A stretch of DNA of 64,000 nucleotides from Umezawaea beigongshangensis (GTDB lineage: Bacteria > Actinomycetota > Actinomycetes > Mycobacteriales > Pseudonocardiaceae). Position 1 is the stretch's first letter; every line of letters begins with the position of its first letter. A program made the translations under genes and the position numbers. Under the pieces are notes generated by a model. That model saw only the letters and a program-made list of their open reading frames with translations. It was not told where the DNA came from and searched no databases. Location: contig NZ_JAEIOJ010000014.1 of NCBI RefSeq assembly GCF_016464305.1, forward strand, positions 1 to 64,000, read 5' to 3'. This document shows, piece after piece, positions 1 through 8,974 of the stretch.

Positions 1-321
1 CAACCGCGACGACAACTGATCGACCACGGCACCACATCATCCCAGCACCGTCACCGCCACGTGAGACCGGCTCTAAGGCTCGCTCACGTAGGCCAAATCC
101 TCAGGTTTTGCTACTGTTGCTGAGTTTCTGGTCCACACTTGGTCCACGGGCACTGCGCTACTTGATCGACCGTCAAGCGCCTGAAATGCACTCCTCTCCA
201 CATATGCTCGTCCGACCTACTCGCCACTAGGTCCGCAAAAGACCATCAGGATCGGACAAACAAAAGTCTGCTACTGTAGATTCATGTAATGAAAATGCAT
301 AAGATTGCCGCCCTCAAGTAT
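1..321. other. Non-coding left end of element A with arm-type boxes
   Basis: No convincing gene is visible. Positions 110-150 resemble the segment just inside the left end of element C (29900-29945), including the paired boxes TGGTCCACA-N-TGGTCCAC at 129-148. This suggests the left end of an element of the same integrase family. The att core itself is not recognisable here and is either just outside the window or diverged. The base composition is lower in GC than the rest of the window. Confidence 0.5.
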
Positions 322-2616
322 TTATTTCTTTACCTTCAAAAGCGGGTCATCACTTAGAGATGGAGCGGATAGCATTTTCATGACACGATCAGCCATGGAT
401 CGATTAGGCGACCAAAGTATCGTGCCACGGTGACGTTCCTTCCAAGCAAAAGATTCTGTTTGCAACTTCTCAAGTGCACTTGGCACCAAAGATCTTTGGT
501 TTTCCGTGAGCCCTCCCCGATAAAAGGCAAGCTCCCGTCGCCCCTTACCACTTTTCATGAAGAGCTTCTGCAGGATCGTCAAAATAACTCGATGAAGATC
601 GTCAATTGGAAGCGAAAGGATCGCTGTCGAGTTTTCCGAACTATCCGAAAAAGCTCCAATATTACAGCCATGCAGCCTCTCCTGAGAAAAAGCATCCAGA
701 CCAGAGACGCCAGACATAACCTCGATTTCACAGTTATACATGAGCGGCAACTTGGTGATATCCGATATTTCCGTAACGTCCAACTCCTGGATGATGCAAT
801 CTGAAAGCGTGACCCTTTCAGCAGATGTTGATCCCGACATGGTAAGAGATGGGAAAAAAAGTGAAGTTAGTGCCACATCTACATCAATCGATTCTCCCAT
901 TTGCAGGAGTAGTTGCACTAGATCTGCGGAAATCACTTGCAGGCGGTCATCTATAAGAACTGATTTTTTCAATGCATTTTTTAGCGCGCCAATCGCAATA
1001 TCCCTGTCCTTAAAAAGATGTCGCAAAACCTCTTGACCAAGGTTCCCCAAAGGCGTTTGAATTCCCAGAAGGTGCTCGTGCTGATTTCTAATTGGCCATT
1101 CGACGTAGCGGATAACATCCCCTACCCGAAGTGCATCCGCGAGATCGTCATCAATAAATGTACGAGTATTTTTATCCGGCTCATAAACTTGCAAAGTGGC
1201 TAGGCGCTGAAGTAGAACAAAAGACTCCTGGTCAGGAAAATCATTACTGACCATTTTGAATGCATTGACCAGCTCATCAAATTTTAGTGGCCCGAGTCCG
1301 CTTGCTGTAGATCTAGCCATAGACGCAAGGCGTTCCAGAATCATACGGACAGCAGTTCCATCTACTTCGAATCCGAGGCGAGCTTCACGATTGCTAATAA
1401 CGCCAATCAGATGGTCCCAGCCAGCAGCCCGGTCAACGTCGGAGATATTAGCAAATTGTTTTCCATCAAGGTCTTTCAACACGTCACGACTTGCAAGATG
1501 CGCGACCAGAAGAGGTCGAGGAGGGATCCACGCAGGAAAACTATCTTTTTTTTCGCGAAATGATAGCAGTTCACGCACCTGATCTAGGGTCAGGTCAGAA
1601 GCACTTAACATAAGCGCATCTTTAGGGAGACCTAATGCGCGCGTCATCTCGGAGTTACTATCAAAATAATGTTGCCTTCCGGCAACCATAACCCCAGTCC
1701 CGTGAGGAGTTTGATCTATAAAATTTCGAACTAGAGTTACAGTTCTCCTTCTTACTGTCTCAAGGGAGTTTATCGTACCGGGGTAGACGGGGGACGATAT
1801 CTCGTCGAATCCATCCAGTAAAACTATAGTTTGACCTGCGCGCCATGCCCTAACCAATTGCTTGTCGTGCTCAAAGCCGACACGAGTACAATGCCTAAAC
1901 AAAGCCTCTGACGGATCACTTTGACCATTGTGATCACGCAGATTTAGATATACTGGAAAAATACTACTTCGAGCCGCGAGTAAGTCTTTGGAGAGATTTA
2001 GAAATATCTGACGCATTGTCATACTCTTGCCAGCGCCAAACTCACCCAACAGAGCCACAATGCGCCCAGATTTTAATTCAGTCTGAATTTCATCGACACT
2101 TTTTGAAATTTTCTTATCTGGCAGCTCAGCAAGCCCAATCGGGATGTACCGGTCTCGGATTTGCGGTTTTTGAGTAAAAGGATCCAGCGCGCTGCCAAAG
2201 GGGTAGTTTTTCCGATCACTTATGTATCTGCCTGAGTCAATCAATTTATGCTGATACACCGAGAAACTCATAACAGAAATTTGCGGAGATATCTTGGCGA
2301 CAGCTTCCCTCTGATGCGCCGATGGCTCTTGCTCTGTAATAAAAAACCCTCTAACTGCCTTATCCGGATATTGACGGCTAAGCATCAAGACAATATCTCT
2401 CAACTTAGTTCCGTCTTTTTTCGCTTTTTCCTTCTTTGTGGACCTGGTCGCCTCGATGGCTATTGCAAAGTCATCTGTAACAAATACTGCATCTCTCTCC
2501 TTGTCATCAATCATTTGAGCGCCACGCGATTCATTTCCTGGGTACAGAAGGCGCGCAAAGCGTCGAACTTCATCCTCAAATACTTGATCTTCTTCTTGGC
2601 TCGGATCTTTTACCAC
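322..2616 (-). CDS. NACHT NTPase with N-terminal restriction-endonuclease-like domain
   Basis: A 764-residue STAND protein, probably an antiphage NLR-like sensor. Residues 40-75 carry a D...E-A-T-R-S-T-K pattern (RDAV...IAIEATRSTKK) typical of a Mrr/REase-fold nuclease. The NACHT core follows, with a P-loop LLGEFGAGKS near residue 190 and Walker B TIVLLDGFDE near 264. The C-terminal 300 residues are not recognisable repeats and may be the sensor. The start is GTG. The gene sits alone, reading toward the left edge, in the same slot just inside the left arm boxes that element C fills with a DUF6119 gene. It is clearly lower in GC than its neighbours, which suggests recent transfer. Known for the family: bacterial NACHT proteins often protect against phages. 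Inference: infection activates the nuclease. Confidence 0.8.
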   Translation of the reverse strand: MVKDPSQEEDQVFEDEVRRFARLLYPGNESRGAQMIDDKERDAVFVTDDFAIAIEATRSTKKEKAKKDGTKLRDIVLMLSRQYPDKAVRGFFITEQEPSAHQREAVAKISPQISVMSFSVYQHKLIDSGRYISDRKNYPFGSALDPFTQKPQIRDRYIPIGLAELPDKKISKSVDEIQTELKSGRIVALLGEFGAGKSMTMRQIFLNLSKDLLAARSSIFPVYLNLRDHNGQSDPSEALFRHCTRVGFEHDKQLVRAWRAGQTIVLLDGFDEISSPVYPGTINSLETVRRRTVTLVRNFIDQTPHGTGVMVAGRQHYFDSNSEMTRALGLPKDALMLSASDLTLDQVRELLSFREKKDSFPAWIPPRPLLVAHLASRDVLKDLDGKQFANISDVDRAAGWDHLIGVISNREARLGFEVDGTAVRMILERLASMARSTASGLGPLKFDELVNAFKMVSNDFPDQESFVLLQRLATLQVYEPDKNTRTFIDDDLADALRVGDVIRYVEWPIRNQHEHLLGIQTPLGNLGQEVLRHLFKDRDIAIGALKNALKKSVLIDDRLQVISADLVQLLLQMGESIDVDVALTSLFFPSLTMSGSTSAERVTLSDCIIQELDVTEISDITKLPLMYNCEIEVMSGVSGLDAFSQERLHGCNIGAFSDSSENSTAILSLPIDDLHRVILTILQKLFMKSGKGRRELAFYRGGLTENQRSLVPSALEKLQTESFAWKERHRGTILWSPNRSMADRVMKMLSAPSLSDDPLLKVKK

Positions 2617-2768
2617 GAGATAACACCTTACCCGTTAGAAGAACCTTTATCAATGCTACAAATTAGATTCACTCGTTCGAGTGATTTTAGTAGGCAGCGC
2701 AGAAATTTCACCACCTATTATTAGGTGCGCAACATTTAATCCGCCTCTCTCGACAACCCATAATTCCC

Positions 2769-3083
2769 CTATCGGACACCGGATTGCGACATGCCCTCGT
2801 CAATTCCTGCAGGAAGCCCGTACTCAAGACAAATGACGCGGCCTTGACTATGTGAATAACAGGCATGCACAACTCGTCGAGCCAGCCTAGCAATCAAATA
2901 ATTGCCAATCTCTGACGCTGGTACCCATTTCATTTGATACAGGTCAGAACGGTCAAGCTTAATTTTCTGCTCGCCGTCACCGATCGCTCTGCAATCAAAC
3001 AACCAAAGGACTTTGTCACCTTCACTATTGTTCGGAGCCCAGTCCACGGCCAGTAGGCGCTGCGGGATGCGTTCGAGCCCCAA
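2769..3083 (-). pseudogene. Nudix hydrolase, C-terminal fragment (possible Pif relic)
   Basis: The C-terminal part of an actinomycete Nudix hydrolase is visible: RLLAVDWAPN, then KVLWLFDCRAI, and ARLARRV near the end. The fragment begins just after where the Nudix box (GX5EX7REUXEEXGU) should end, so the catalytic motif is missing. It abuts, tail to tail in origin but head to head in orientation, the decayed integrase at about 3085, so a deletion or recombination joined the two. In pSAM2-type AICEs the immunity factor Pif has a Nudix domain; this could be such a relic, but that is inference. Confidence 0.6.
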
Positions 3084-3084
3084 C

Positions 3085-4266
3085 TTCTCCGATCGGCGTC
3101 AAGGTGGCCGACGACATCGAGTACATGCCGCACCGCCCCACTCCCTACCGCGCCCGCATCCGACGGACCGACCCCGAAACGCGGCGCCGATGCTCTATGT
3201 CTGAGTCGTGCGAGACCGAAGACCAGGCTCAAGCCTGGATCGACTCGATGAAGCAGGCAGCAGCAGGCGGGGGTGGATCCGACCGCGGGAACGATGACGC
3301 TTGCCGCCTACGGCAACGTCAACATGGCGTTGGCGCTCCGAGGGTTGGAGGCCGACGACCGATCCCTACCTGGCCGGGTGGCGAAAGCGCGTGATCCCGA
3401 CCATCGGGCACGTTGCTGTCCAGATGGTCAGTTATGGCGTCGTTGACCGCGCGGTGCACGCGTGGATCGCCGACGAGTGCGGCAGGTCGACGGTGAAGAA
3501 CAGCATCGCAGTACTGGTCCGTGTGATGGAGCAGGCGTTGCGGGACGAGATCATCGACCGGAATCCCGCCCGGATCACCGGGTGGCAGCGGGAGTACGCC
3601 AGTGCTGAGGACGAGTTGGACGACCCGGGGTCGCTCGCGCTGGTAGATTGGCGGGTGCTGACTCGGCTTGCTGACGCGTTGGTGTCCCGCTCCGCCGACG
3701 AGTACGAGGGGTGGCGCGATGTTGTGCTGTTCGCTGCGTGCACCGCGGCGCGTATCAGCGAGGTGTCCGTTTGCCGGGTGAAGGACATTAAAGCCAGTGA
3801 GTGGACGTGGAATGTCCGTCACCAGACCACCAACGGTCCGGGCGGGCTGATCGACAAGGGCACGAAGGGAAAACGTGCTCGCCATGTGCCGATCATTAGG
3901 GAGATTCGCGAACTCGTGGAACGCCGGATCAGCGCGACGGATGGAACCGAGGACGCGCGGCTGTTCGTCGGTCCGCGGGGAGGCCGGATTTCCATGGCCG
4001 TTCTGCGCGATGCGACCCATTGGGATGAAGTCGTGAGCAAGCTCGGGTACGAGCACCTACGCCGTCACGACCTGCGGCACACCGGTCTGACGTGGATGGC
4101 CGATGCCGGAGTGCCGGTCCACCATCTGCAGAAGATCGCCGGTCACGGCTCACTGACGACGCAGAGGTACCTGCATCCCGACCGTCGATCGGTCACCGAC
4201 GCGGGTAATCTGCTGTCGAAACACCTGCAACGGCCCACAAGTGGTCCACAACTGTGCCTCATGTAG
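3085..4266 (+). pseudogene. int: Tyrosine integrase of element A, frameshifted
   Basis: A decayed copy of the same integrase as the one at 46929-48140. The N-terminal part reads IEYMPHRPTPYRARI, matching IEHLPNRPTPYRARV of the intact copy. At least two frameshifts occur, near 3270 (extra G in a G-run) and near 3350. From 3360 onward the frame is open and ends normally, with the catalytic elements TAARISE, HDLRHTGLTW, AGHGS and QRYLHPD all present. It lies 82 bp before an att core, exactly as the intact integrase does. Element A is therefore probably immobile on its own but could be excised by the element C integrase. Confidence 0.85.
4232..4252. promoter_or_regulatory. Arm-type boxes of element A integrase
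   Basis: Two direct copies of GG(T/C)CCACAA/GTGGTCCACA overlap the end of the int pseudogene. They end 95 bp before the att core at 4348. The same pair with the same spacing is found at 48106-48126 and, in the other end of element C, at 29922-29942. Likely binding sites for the integrase arm-binding domain (inference). Confidence 0.5.
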
Positions 4267-4347
4267 ATCATGCCCCAGATCGACCACCGGACACGAAAAA
4301 GCCTTGTTTACCAGGCGTTACACCTTGCTCAGCAGGGCTGATTCAGA

Positions 4348-4392
4348 CCGTCGGGACGACAGGATTCGAACCTGTGACCCCTTGACCCCCAG
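4348..4392. other. att core between elements A and B
   Basis: A 45-bp copy of the 3' end of the tRNA-Pro(GGG) gene (compare 48220-48264), with one mismatch (CCTGTGACC for CCTGCGACC). It lies just after the int pseudogene of element A and just before the CRISPR island, so it is the junction formed when element B or A integrated next to the other. Confidence 0.85.
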
Positions 4393-4609
4393 ACACGTCT
4401 AAAACATGTCCTGACCTGCGGAAACGTCCTCTTTATGAGCTGCCTCGGCACAGTTGACGTCACTTGACGCATGTTCACGTCATCTCTGGCAGACCGACGC
4501 CTCCTCATCCGCTCCTCCTTCCCTGCCGAGAACCACTGCCCAGGAAGCAAACCGCAGTCGTACATCCACCGTCCGACCGGGCCACTTCAGCGCGAACGCG
4601 GGAAGCCCC
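4393..4609. other. Non-coding left end of element B
   Basis: About 217 bp without a convincing gene between the att core and the decayed end of CRISPR array 1. The GGTCCACA boxes of elements A and C are absent here, which agrees with element B having used a different integrase (see 29530-29667). Confidence 0.5.
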
Positions 4610-5997
4610 GCGTGTACAGGGAGAATCTGCTGGAAGACCCCCGCGCGGTGACGAGATCGGCTCGGGGTTATCAGACGTGTTCTCCAGGGGAAACCCCCCG
4701 CGTGCGCGGGGACGAGCGTCGAGCTGAGCTCCACCATGGTGTCGAGCAGGGAAGACCCCCGCGTGCGCGGGGACGAGCCCACCGCGGGGGTGCGCCAGTC
4801 TCGTGTGGTCGGAAGACCCCCGCGTGCGCGGGGACGAGCGCGACGGCGTCTCCGTCCACGTCTACACGGGCGGAAGACCCCCGCGTGCGCGGGGACGAGG
4901 AGCTGGGGGCGTGGGGGAGCCGGACGAGGCACGGAAGACCCCCGCGTGCGCGGGGACGAGGCCCTGCCGGTGACCGGGGGCGGGCACCCGGACGGAAGAC
5001 CCCCGCGTGCGCGGGGACGAGACAGGAGGTGACTGGGTGCCGACGCAGACCAGTGGAAGACCCCCGCGTGCGCGGGGACGAGCACGTGCAGCACGAGGCG
5101 CACGCGGTCGCCCGGGGAAGACCCCCGCGTGCGCGGGGACGAGTGGACCTACCTCTCGGGCTGACCGAAACGGCCGGGAAGACCCCCGCGTGCGCGGGGA
5201 CGAGACGAGCTCGTGCCCGACGCGCTGCTGATCCGCAGGAAGACCCCCGCGTGCGCGGGGACGAGGACGACGCGTTCCCGCGGCTGTCGCTGCGCGAGGG
5301 AAGACCCCCGCGTGCGCGGGGACGAGAAGCCCACCGACCGCGCCCGGATCGAGGCGCAAGGAAGACCCCCGCGTGCGCGGGGACGAGGTGCTCTCCGATC
5401 TCTCCGCCGAACCCTGTAGGGGAAGACCCCCGCGTGCGCGGGGACGAGGAGTTTTCGGCGATGCGGAGGTTGAGGTTGTCGGGAAGACCCCCGCGTGCGC
5501 GGGGACGAGACGGGCGCGGTGTCCGGCGTCGTGTCGCCGGTGGGAAGACCCCCGCGTGCGCGGGGACGAGCACGGATCCGGTCCACACGCCGGACACGGC
5601 CGGGGAAGACCCCCGCGTGCGCGGGGACGAGCTCGTCCACGTCGGCCGTGTTGGCGCAGACGAAGGAAGACCCCCGCGTGCGCGGGGACGAGGGTGGCGC
5701 GGCGCAGCTGCTCGGTCCGGACCGCGGAAGACCCCCGCGTGCGCGGGGACGAGGAGGGGAGCGTCCCCGGCCAGCCCGGCAGTCGGGGAAGACCCCCGCG
5801 TGCGCGGGGACGAGGACACCGACGCCCTGGGCGGCGGAGGTGCGGGGGGAAGACCCCCGCGTGCGCGGGGACGAGACGATCTCGACCTCGTCGACCTCGA
5901 CCACGGCGGGAAGACCCCCGCGTGCGCGGGGACGAGCCCACCGCGGGGGTGCGCCAGTCTCGTGCGGACGGAAGACCCCCGCGTGCGCGGGGACGAG
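4610..5997 (-). CRISPR. CRISPR array 1 (type I-E), read leftward
   Basis: There are 21 intact copies of a 28-bp repeat (crRNA sense CTCGTCCCCGCGCACGCGGG plus GGTCTTCC) with a strict 61-bp period, from 4750 to 5997, giving 33-bp spacers (32 if the repeat is counted as 29). Three decayed repeats lie further left (4689, 4632 with a 4-bp deletion, and 4610), which marks the leader-distal end. The leader is on the right, against cas2e, so transcription runs leftward like the cas operon. The repeat forms a CCCCGCG/CGCGGGG hairpin with a CA loop, as expected for Cas6e cleavage. The spacer at 5937-5969 (newest) and the one at 4778-4810 (oldest intact) match at 31 of 33 positions. Confidence 0.98.
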
Positions 5998-6052
5998 GCT
6001 TACTGATCTGCGGTTTTGTGAATGGTCACAGTGTTTCTGATTCACTGCGTTT
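5998..6052 (-). promoter_or_regulatory. Leader of CRISPR array 1
   Basis: An AT-richer segment directly beside the first repeat. Read on the minus strand it is nearly identical to the segment before array 2 (16315-16371): both contain GTGAATCA-AAACACTGTGA and end in CCGCAG-TCAG. The leader overlaps the last codons of cas2e, so part of it is coding. The conserved block probably holds the promoter and the integration signals for Cas1-Cas2. Confidence 0.8.
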
Positions 6053-6358
6053 GAGGGCTTCTTGGCGGCTGTTAGGTCTTGGTCGGCGGAGTCGGGCGGA
6101 CAGGACGAGGCCGTCGTAGTCCACGGGGTACCAGCGGTCGTGCCCGGCGGTGCGGACGGTCCAGCCCTGTTCGTTGTCGGCTGGTTCGGTCATGACGGCT
6201 TGGCCGTCTCGGATGCGTTCGGAGAGCAGTTCCCAGAGTCGGTCGCGGACGCGGCGGCTGGGTGTGCCGACGAAGACGCCGGCGGAGACTTCGACCATCC
6301 AGCGGGTGAGGTGGCCGCGGAGCCCTTCGGGTGCGGCGATGAGGACGACGACGGTCAA
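6026..6358 (-). CDS. cas2e: CRISPR-associated endonuclease Cas2e
   Basis: A 110-residue Cas2 of the type I-E (CasB/YgbF-like) kind: VVVLIAAPEGLRGHLTRWMV at the start, then the GVFVGTPSRRVRDRLWELL segment. With Cas1 it forms the adaptation complex that inserts new spacers at the leader. The start is probably TTG at 6358, since cas1e ends in TGA inside the TTGA overlap and a GGAG lies upstream. The last 11 codons overlap the leader of array 1. A decayed second copy of the gene's 3' end lies before array 2 (16140-16345). Confidence 0.92.
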   Translation of the reverse strand: MTVVVLIAAPEGLRGHLTRWMVEVSAGVFVGTPSRRVRDRLWELLSERIRDGQAVMTEPADNEQGWTVRTAGHDRWYPVDYDGLVLSARLRRPRPNSRQEALKRSESETL

Positions 6359-7359
6359 AACTCCACCTTCGCGGGTTGGGTGTCGTCGAACTCGGGGCCG
6401 ATGATCAGCAGATGCTCGCCGGGTGGCGTGTCGGGGTCGGAGGCCCAGTTGACACCGCTGGACACGGCGCCGAGTTCGTCGTCCCACAGTTCGCTGGCGT
6501 CGTGGTCGAGGAGTTGTTCGCCCTCTGGCAGCAGGAGGTTCTTGATGTCGGTGACGATGCGGTGCAGCAGTCGGGTTTCGACGATGCGGTCGCGCAGGGC
6601 TGTGCGGGCGTCGCGTTCTTCGACGAGTCCTTGGGCGGTGAGGTCGAAGGCCAGTGGGATGGTGAGTTCTGCTTTGTAGAGGTCGGCGATGTCCATGACG
6701 AAGGAGGTGGCGGATCCGGTGTGGACGAAACCGAGTCCTGGGCTGGCGCCGAGTCCGGCGATGACGGCGTGGCAGATGCCGTAGAGGGCGGAGTGGGCGG
6801 CGGATAGGACGCGGTTGACGTCGTCTCCGGCGGCGAAGGCGTCGCCCGCCTTGTACTCGCGGCGGGTCCAGGGGACTCCGGTGCGTTGGGAGTGCTGTTG
6901 GTAGAGCTTCTTGACGCGGGTTCCTTCGCGGCCGCGGAGTTGCTGCATGGTGAGGGTGGAGACGTCTTCGCCGGGGAAGCGCATGGCGTACATGCGGCGG
7001 GCCACGGCGAGGCGTTCGGCGGTGCGGGTGACCAGCCAGGCTTGGCGCATGAGCAGGTGGGTGCCGCGGCTGGCGCCTTGTCCGCTGGCGTACATGCGCA
7101 CGCCGTGCTGGCCGACCCAGCACACGGCGGTGCCGGAGTCGCCGAGCAGGCGCATCGCGGCGTGGGTGATGCGGGTGCCGGGGCCGAGCAGGACGACGGC
7201 GATCATGGCGGCGGGGACGCGGACGGTGCGTTCTTTGTTGATCAGGACGATGGCGTTGTCGTCGCGGTCGACGTGGGTGCGTTCGGCGTAGACGCTGGAG
7301 ACGCGGTCGACGACCCGGTGCAGGTCGTGGGGGTGGGCCTGCCACCACATGTCAGGCAT
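6355..7359 (-). CDS. cas1e: CRISPR-associated integrase Cas1e
   Basis: A 334-residue Cas1 that catalyses spacer integration with Cas2. Typical I-E features are VYAERTHVDRDDNAIVLIN near the N-terminus, the GTAVCWVGQHGVRMYASGQG segment, and the metal-binding region with HSALYG and ...GLGFVHTGSATSFVMDIADL (conserved His and Asp). It overlaps cas6e by 8 bp and cas2e by 4 bp, so it is translationally coupled in the cas operon. The length is a little above the usual 300 residues. Confidence 0.96.
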   Translation of the reverse strand: MPDMWWQAHPHDLHRVVDRVSSVYAERTHVDRDDNAIVLINKERTVRVPAAMIAVVLLGPGTRITHAAMRLLGDSGTAVCWVGQHGVRMYASGQGASRGTHLLMRQAWLVTRTAERLAVARRMYAMRFPGEDVSTLTMQQLRGREGTRVKKLYQQHSQRTGVPWTRREYKAGDAFAAGDDVNRVLSAAHSALYGICHAVIAGLGASPGLGFVHTGSATSFVMDIADLYKAELTIPLAFDLTAQGLVEERDARTALRDRIVETRLLHRIVTDIKNLLLPEGEQLLDHDASELWDDELGAVSSGVNWASDPDTPPGEHLLIIGPEFDDTQPAKVEF

Positions 7360-8113
7360 GCGGGGTGCCTCGCAGGGGTGCGAGGGTGAGCAGGCCGCAT
7401 CCGTAGGCCTTGTTGGGGCCGATGCCGGTGAGCATCGTGGTGCGCAGCTTGTCGGGGTCGGTGATGGCGAGTCGGCCTTCGAAGGTGATGGCCTGCATGG
7501 TGACGGGGTGGCGCATGCCCTTTTTGGAGATGGCGTGGCGGGTGGTGTTGACGATGCGGACCTCGTGCGGGTCGCTGGCGCCGGGGTCGGGTGTCATGCC
7601 GGGGGCGGGGGTGTCGGTGCGGGCGGTGGGGATGGTGAACCCCCAGTTGTCCGTGCGGCGCAGCAGCCAGTCGAGCTGGTGGGCGGCGGTGCGGTGGGCC
7701 AGGCGGAACCCGCGTCGGGGCTGGTCTGCTCCGTGGCGCTCGGTCTGGGACTCGGTGCGCTTGTCGGGGGTGGGGGTGGACTGGACCGGGTTGGCGGTGA
7801 GGCGGAAGGCGAACTCGCGGCCGGTGGCCAGGTGGCCCAGCACGGGTGTGTAGTCGCGGACGAGGACGTGGTCGCCGTCTGCGTCGGGCCAGCCTGCTTG
7901 TTCGACGATGTGGGACCAGTCGGGCCGGGCGGGGCTGAGCACGAGCAGTTCGATGCGCTGGTCGCGGGTGTCCAGGCGCCACAGGACGCGGCCGTCGCGC
8001 GGTGGGTCGGGGAAGCCTCCCATGACGGCGCCATGCAGTGTGCGCGGGTTGCGCACGAAGTCTCGGCCCTTGACGCGCAGGGGATTGAGTCGGATACGGG
8101 ACAGGTACGTCAC
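7352..8113 (-). CDS. cas6e: CRISPR pre-crRNA endonuclease Cas6e
   Basis: A 253-residue RAMP protein of the Cse3/CasE family that cuts pre-crRNA within the repeat hairpin and stays bound to the 3' handle in Cascade. It begins MTYLSRIRLNP, typical of the family, contains MGGFPD with LWRLDT, and ends with the glycine-rich loop GIGPNKAYGCGLLTLAPL that defines Cas6e. The start is GTG, 3 bp after the cas5e stop, and the end overlaps cas1e. Confidence 0.96.
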   Translation of the reverse strand: MTYLSRIRLNPLRVKGRDFVRNPRTLHGAVMGGFPDPPRDGRVLWRLDTRDQRIELLVLSPARPDWSHIVEQAGWPDADGDHVLVRDYTPVLGHLATGREFAFRLTANPVQSTPTPDKRTESQTERHGADQPRRGFRLAHRTAAHQLDWLLRRTDNWGFTIPTARTDTPAPGMTPDPGASDPHEVRIVNTTRHAISKKGMRHPVTMQAITFEGRLAITDPDKLRTTMLTGIGPNKAYGCGLLTLAPLRGTPHA

Positions 8114-8116
8114 AGG

Positions 8117-8974
8117 TCACCACTCCAGCAGTGCGAACGGATCGTGATCGGTGTTGTCGGCGGTGCCGGCTTTGCCGGTGGGGATGTCGACCCAGCCGTG
8201 GCGCACAGCGCGGGTCGTGCGACTTCGGGTGAGGGGGGCGAAGGAGACGGGGTGGTCGTGTTCGACGTCGGTGGTGCCCGTGCCGTCGTCGGCGCTGTCG
8301 TCGGCCGGTGAGATGTCGGTGGTGGTGGGCAGGGTGACGATCGGGGCGAGGGTGCCTCGCTTGCGGAGCTGGTCTCTGGTGTGCTTCGACACCAGCCAGG
8401 GGGTCTCGCGCAGTGCTGCGGTGATGGTGGTGTGGGTGTGGTCCTCGAGCAGCAGTGGTTGGGTCGGGACGCACGAGCGGCGTCCCAGGGCGAGGGGGAA
8501 CGCGGGGTGGGTGAGGGCGTGGCGCAGGGTGTCGATCAGGTCGCGCGGGCCGGAGACGGCGGCGAGGAAGATCGCGTCCTGCAGGTAGAAGCGCTGGGTG
8601 ATGTGGGTGTGTTTGGCGGGGCTGGTCGGCTTCTGGGCGCCTTTGGCGGTCAGCGACGCCGAGGGCAGCGGGACGCCGCGGTAGTCGCTGCTGGTGTGGT
8701 AGTCGCGCAGCACGGTGCCGGCCTGGTCGACGCGCACTCCCAGTGACAGCGCGCCCAGGTCGGTGATGGGGTCGGTGCGGGTTCGTCCCTGGGCGGCGGC
8801 GAGCAGGCCGATGACACCGGACTTGGTGGGCCGGTCTGCGGTCTCGCGGCGGTTGAACGTGCTGGTGCTGCCCCAGGACTGCAGGGGCGCGGCGAGCCGC
8901 AGCAGCAGCACCGCGGTGTCGGCCGCTGCCGGCGGTGCCGCCGCGGCAGAGGCGGGGGTGGGAGGGGTGGTCAT
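8117..8974 (-). CDS. cas5e: Cascade subunit Cas5e
   Basis: A 285-residue RAMP protein (CasD) that holds the 5' handle of the crRNA in Cascade. The family signature LLLRLAAPLQSWGSTSTFNR lies near residue 23, followed by RPTKSGVIGLLAAAQGR and later ALGRRSCVP. The ATG overlaps the cas7e stop as ATGA. The alanine/proline-rich first 20 residues are unusual and might mean a slightly later start. Confidence 0.95.
   Translation of the reverse strand: MTTPPTPASAAAAPPAAADTAVLLLRLAAPLQSWGSTSTFNRRETADRPTKSGVIGLLAAAQGRTRTDPITDLGALSLGVRVDQAGTVLRDYHTSSDYRGVPLPSASLTAKGAQKPTSPAKHTHITQRFYLQDAIFLAAVSGPRDLIDTLRHALTHPAFPLALGRRSCVPTQPLLLEDHTHTTITAALRETPWLVSKHTRDQLRKRGTLAPIVTLPTTTDISPADDSADDGTGTTDVEHDHPVSFAPLTRSRTTRAVRHGWVDIPTGKAGTADNTDHDPFALLEW

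Noticed and set aside
5083-5115. Spacer reading H-E-A-H-A-V, similar to the HEAAHAV gene at 39917
   Set aside because: Base-level alignment fails over the spacer (one codon missing, several mismatches), so it is not evidence that the system targets element C.
4471-6119. Several long open frames (up to 511 codons) on both strands across array 1
   Set aside because: They translate the CRISPR repeat (PRVRGDE, PPRARGR, PACAGT) in turn because the repeat has no stop codons; not genes.
6026-8474. Long arginine/proline-rich frames opposite or beside the cas genes
   Set aside because: Shadow frames in high-GC coding DNA; the true genes overlap tightly and have family motifs.
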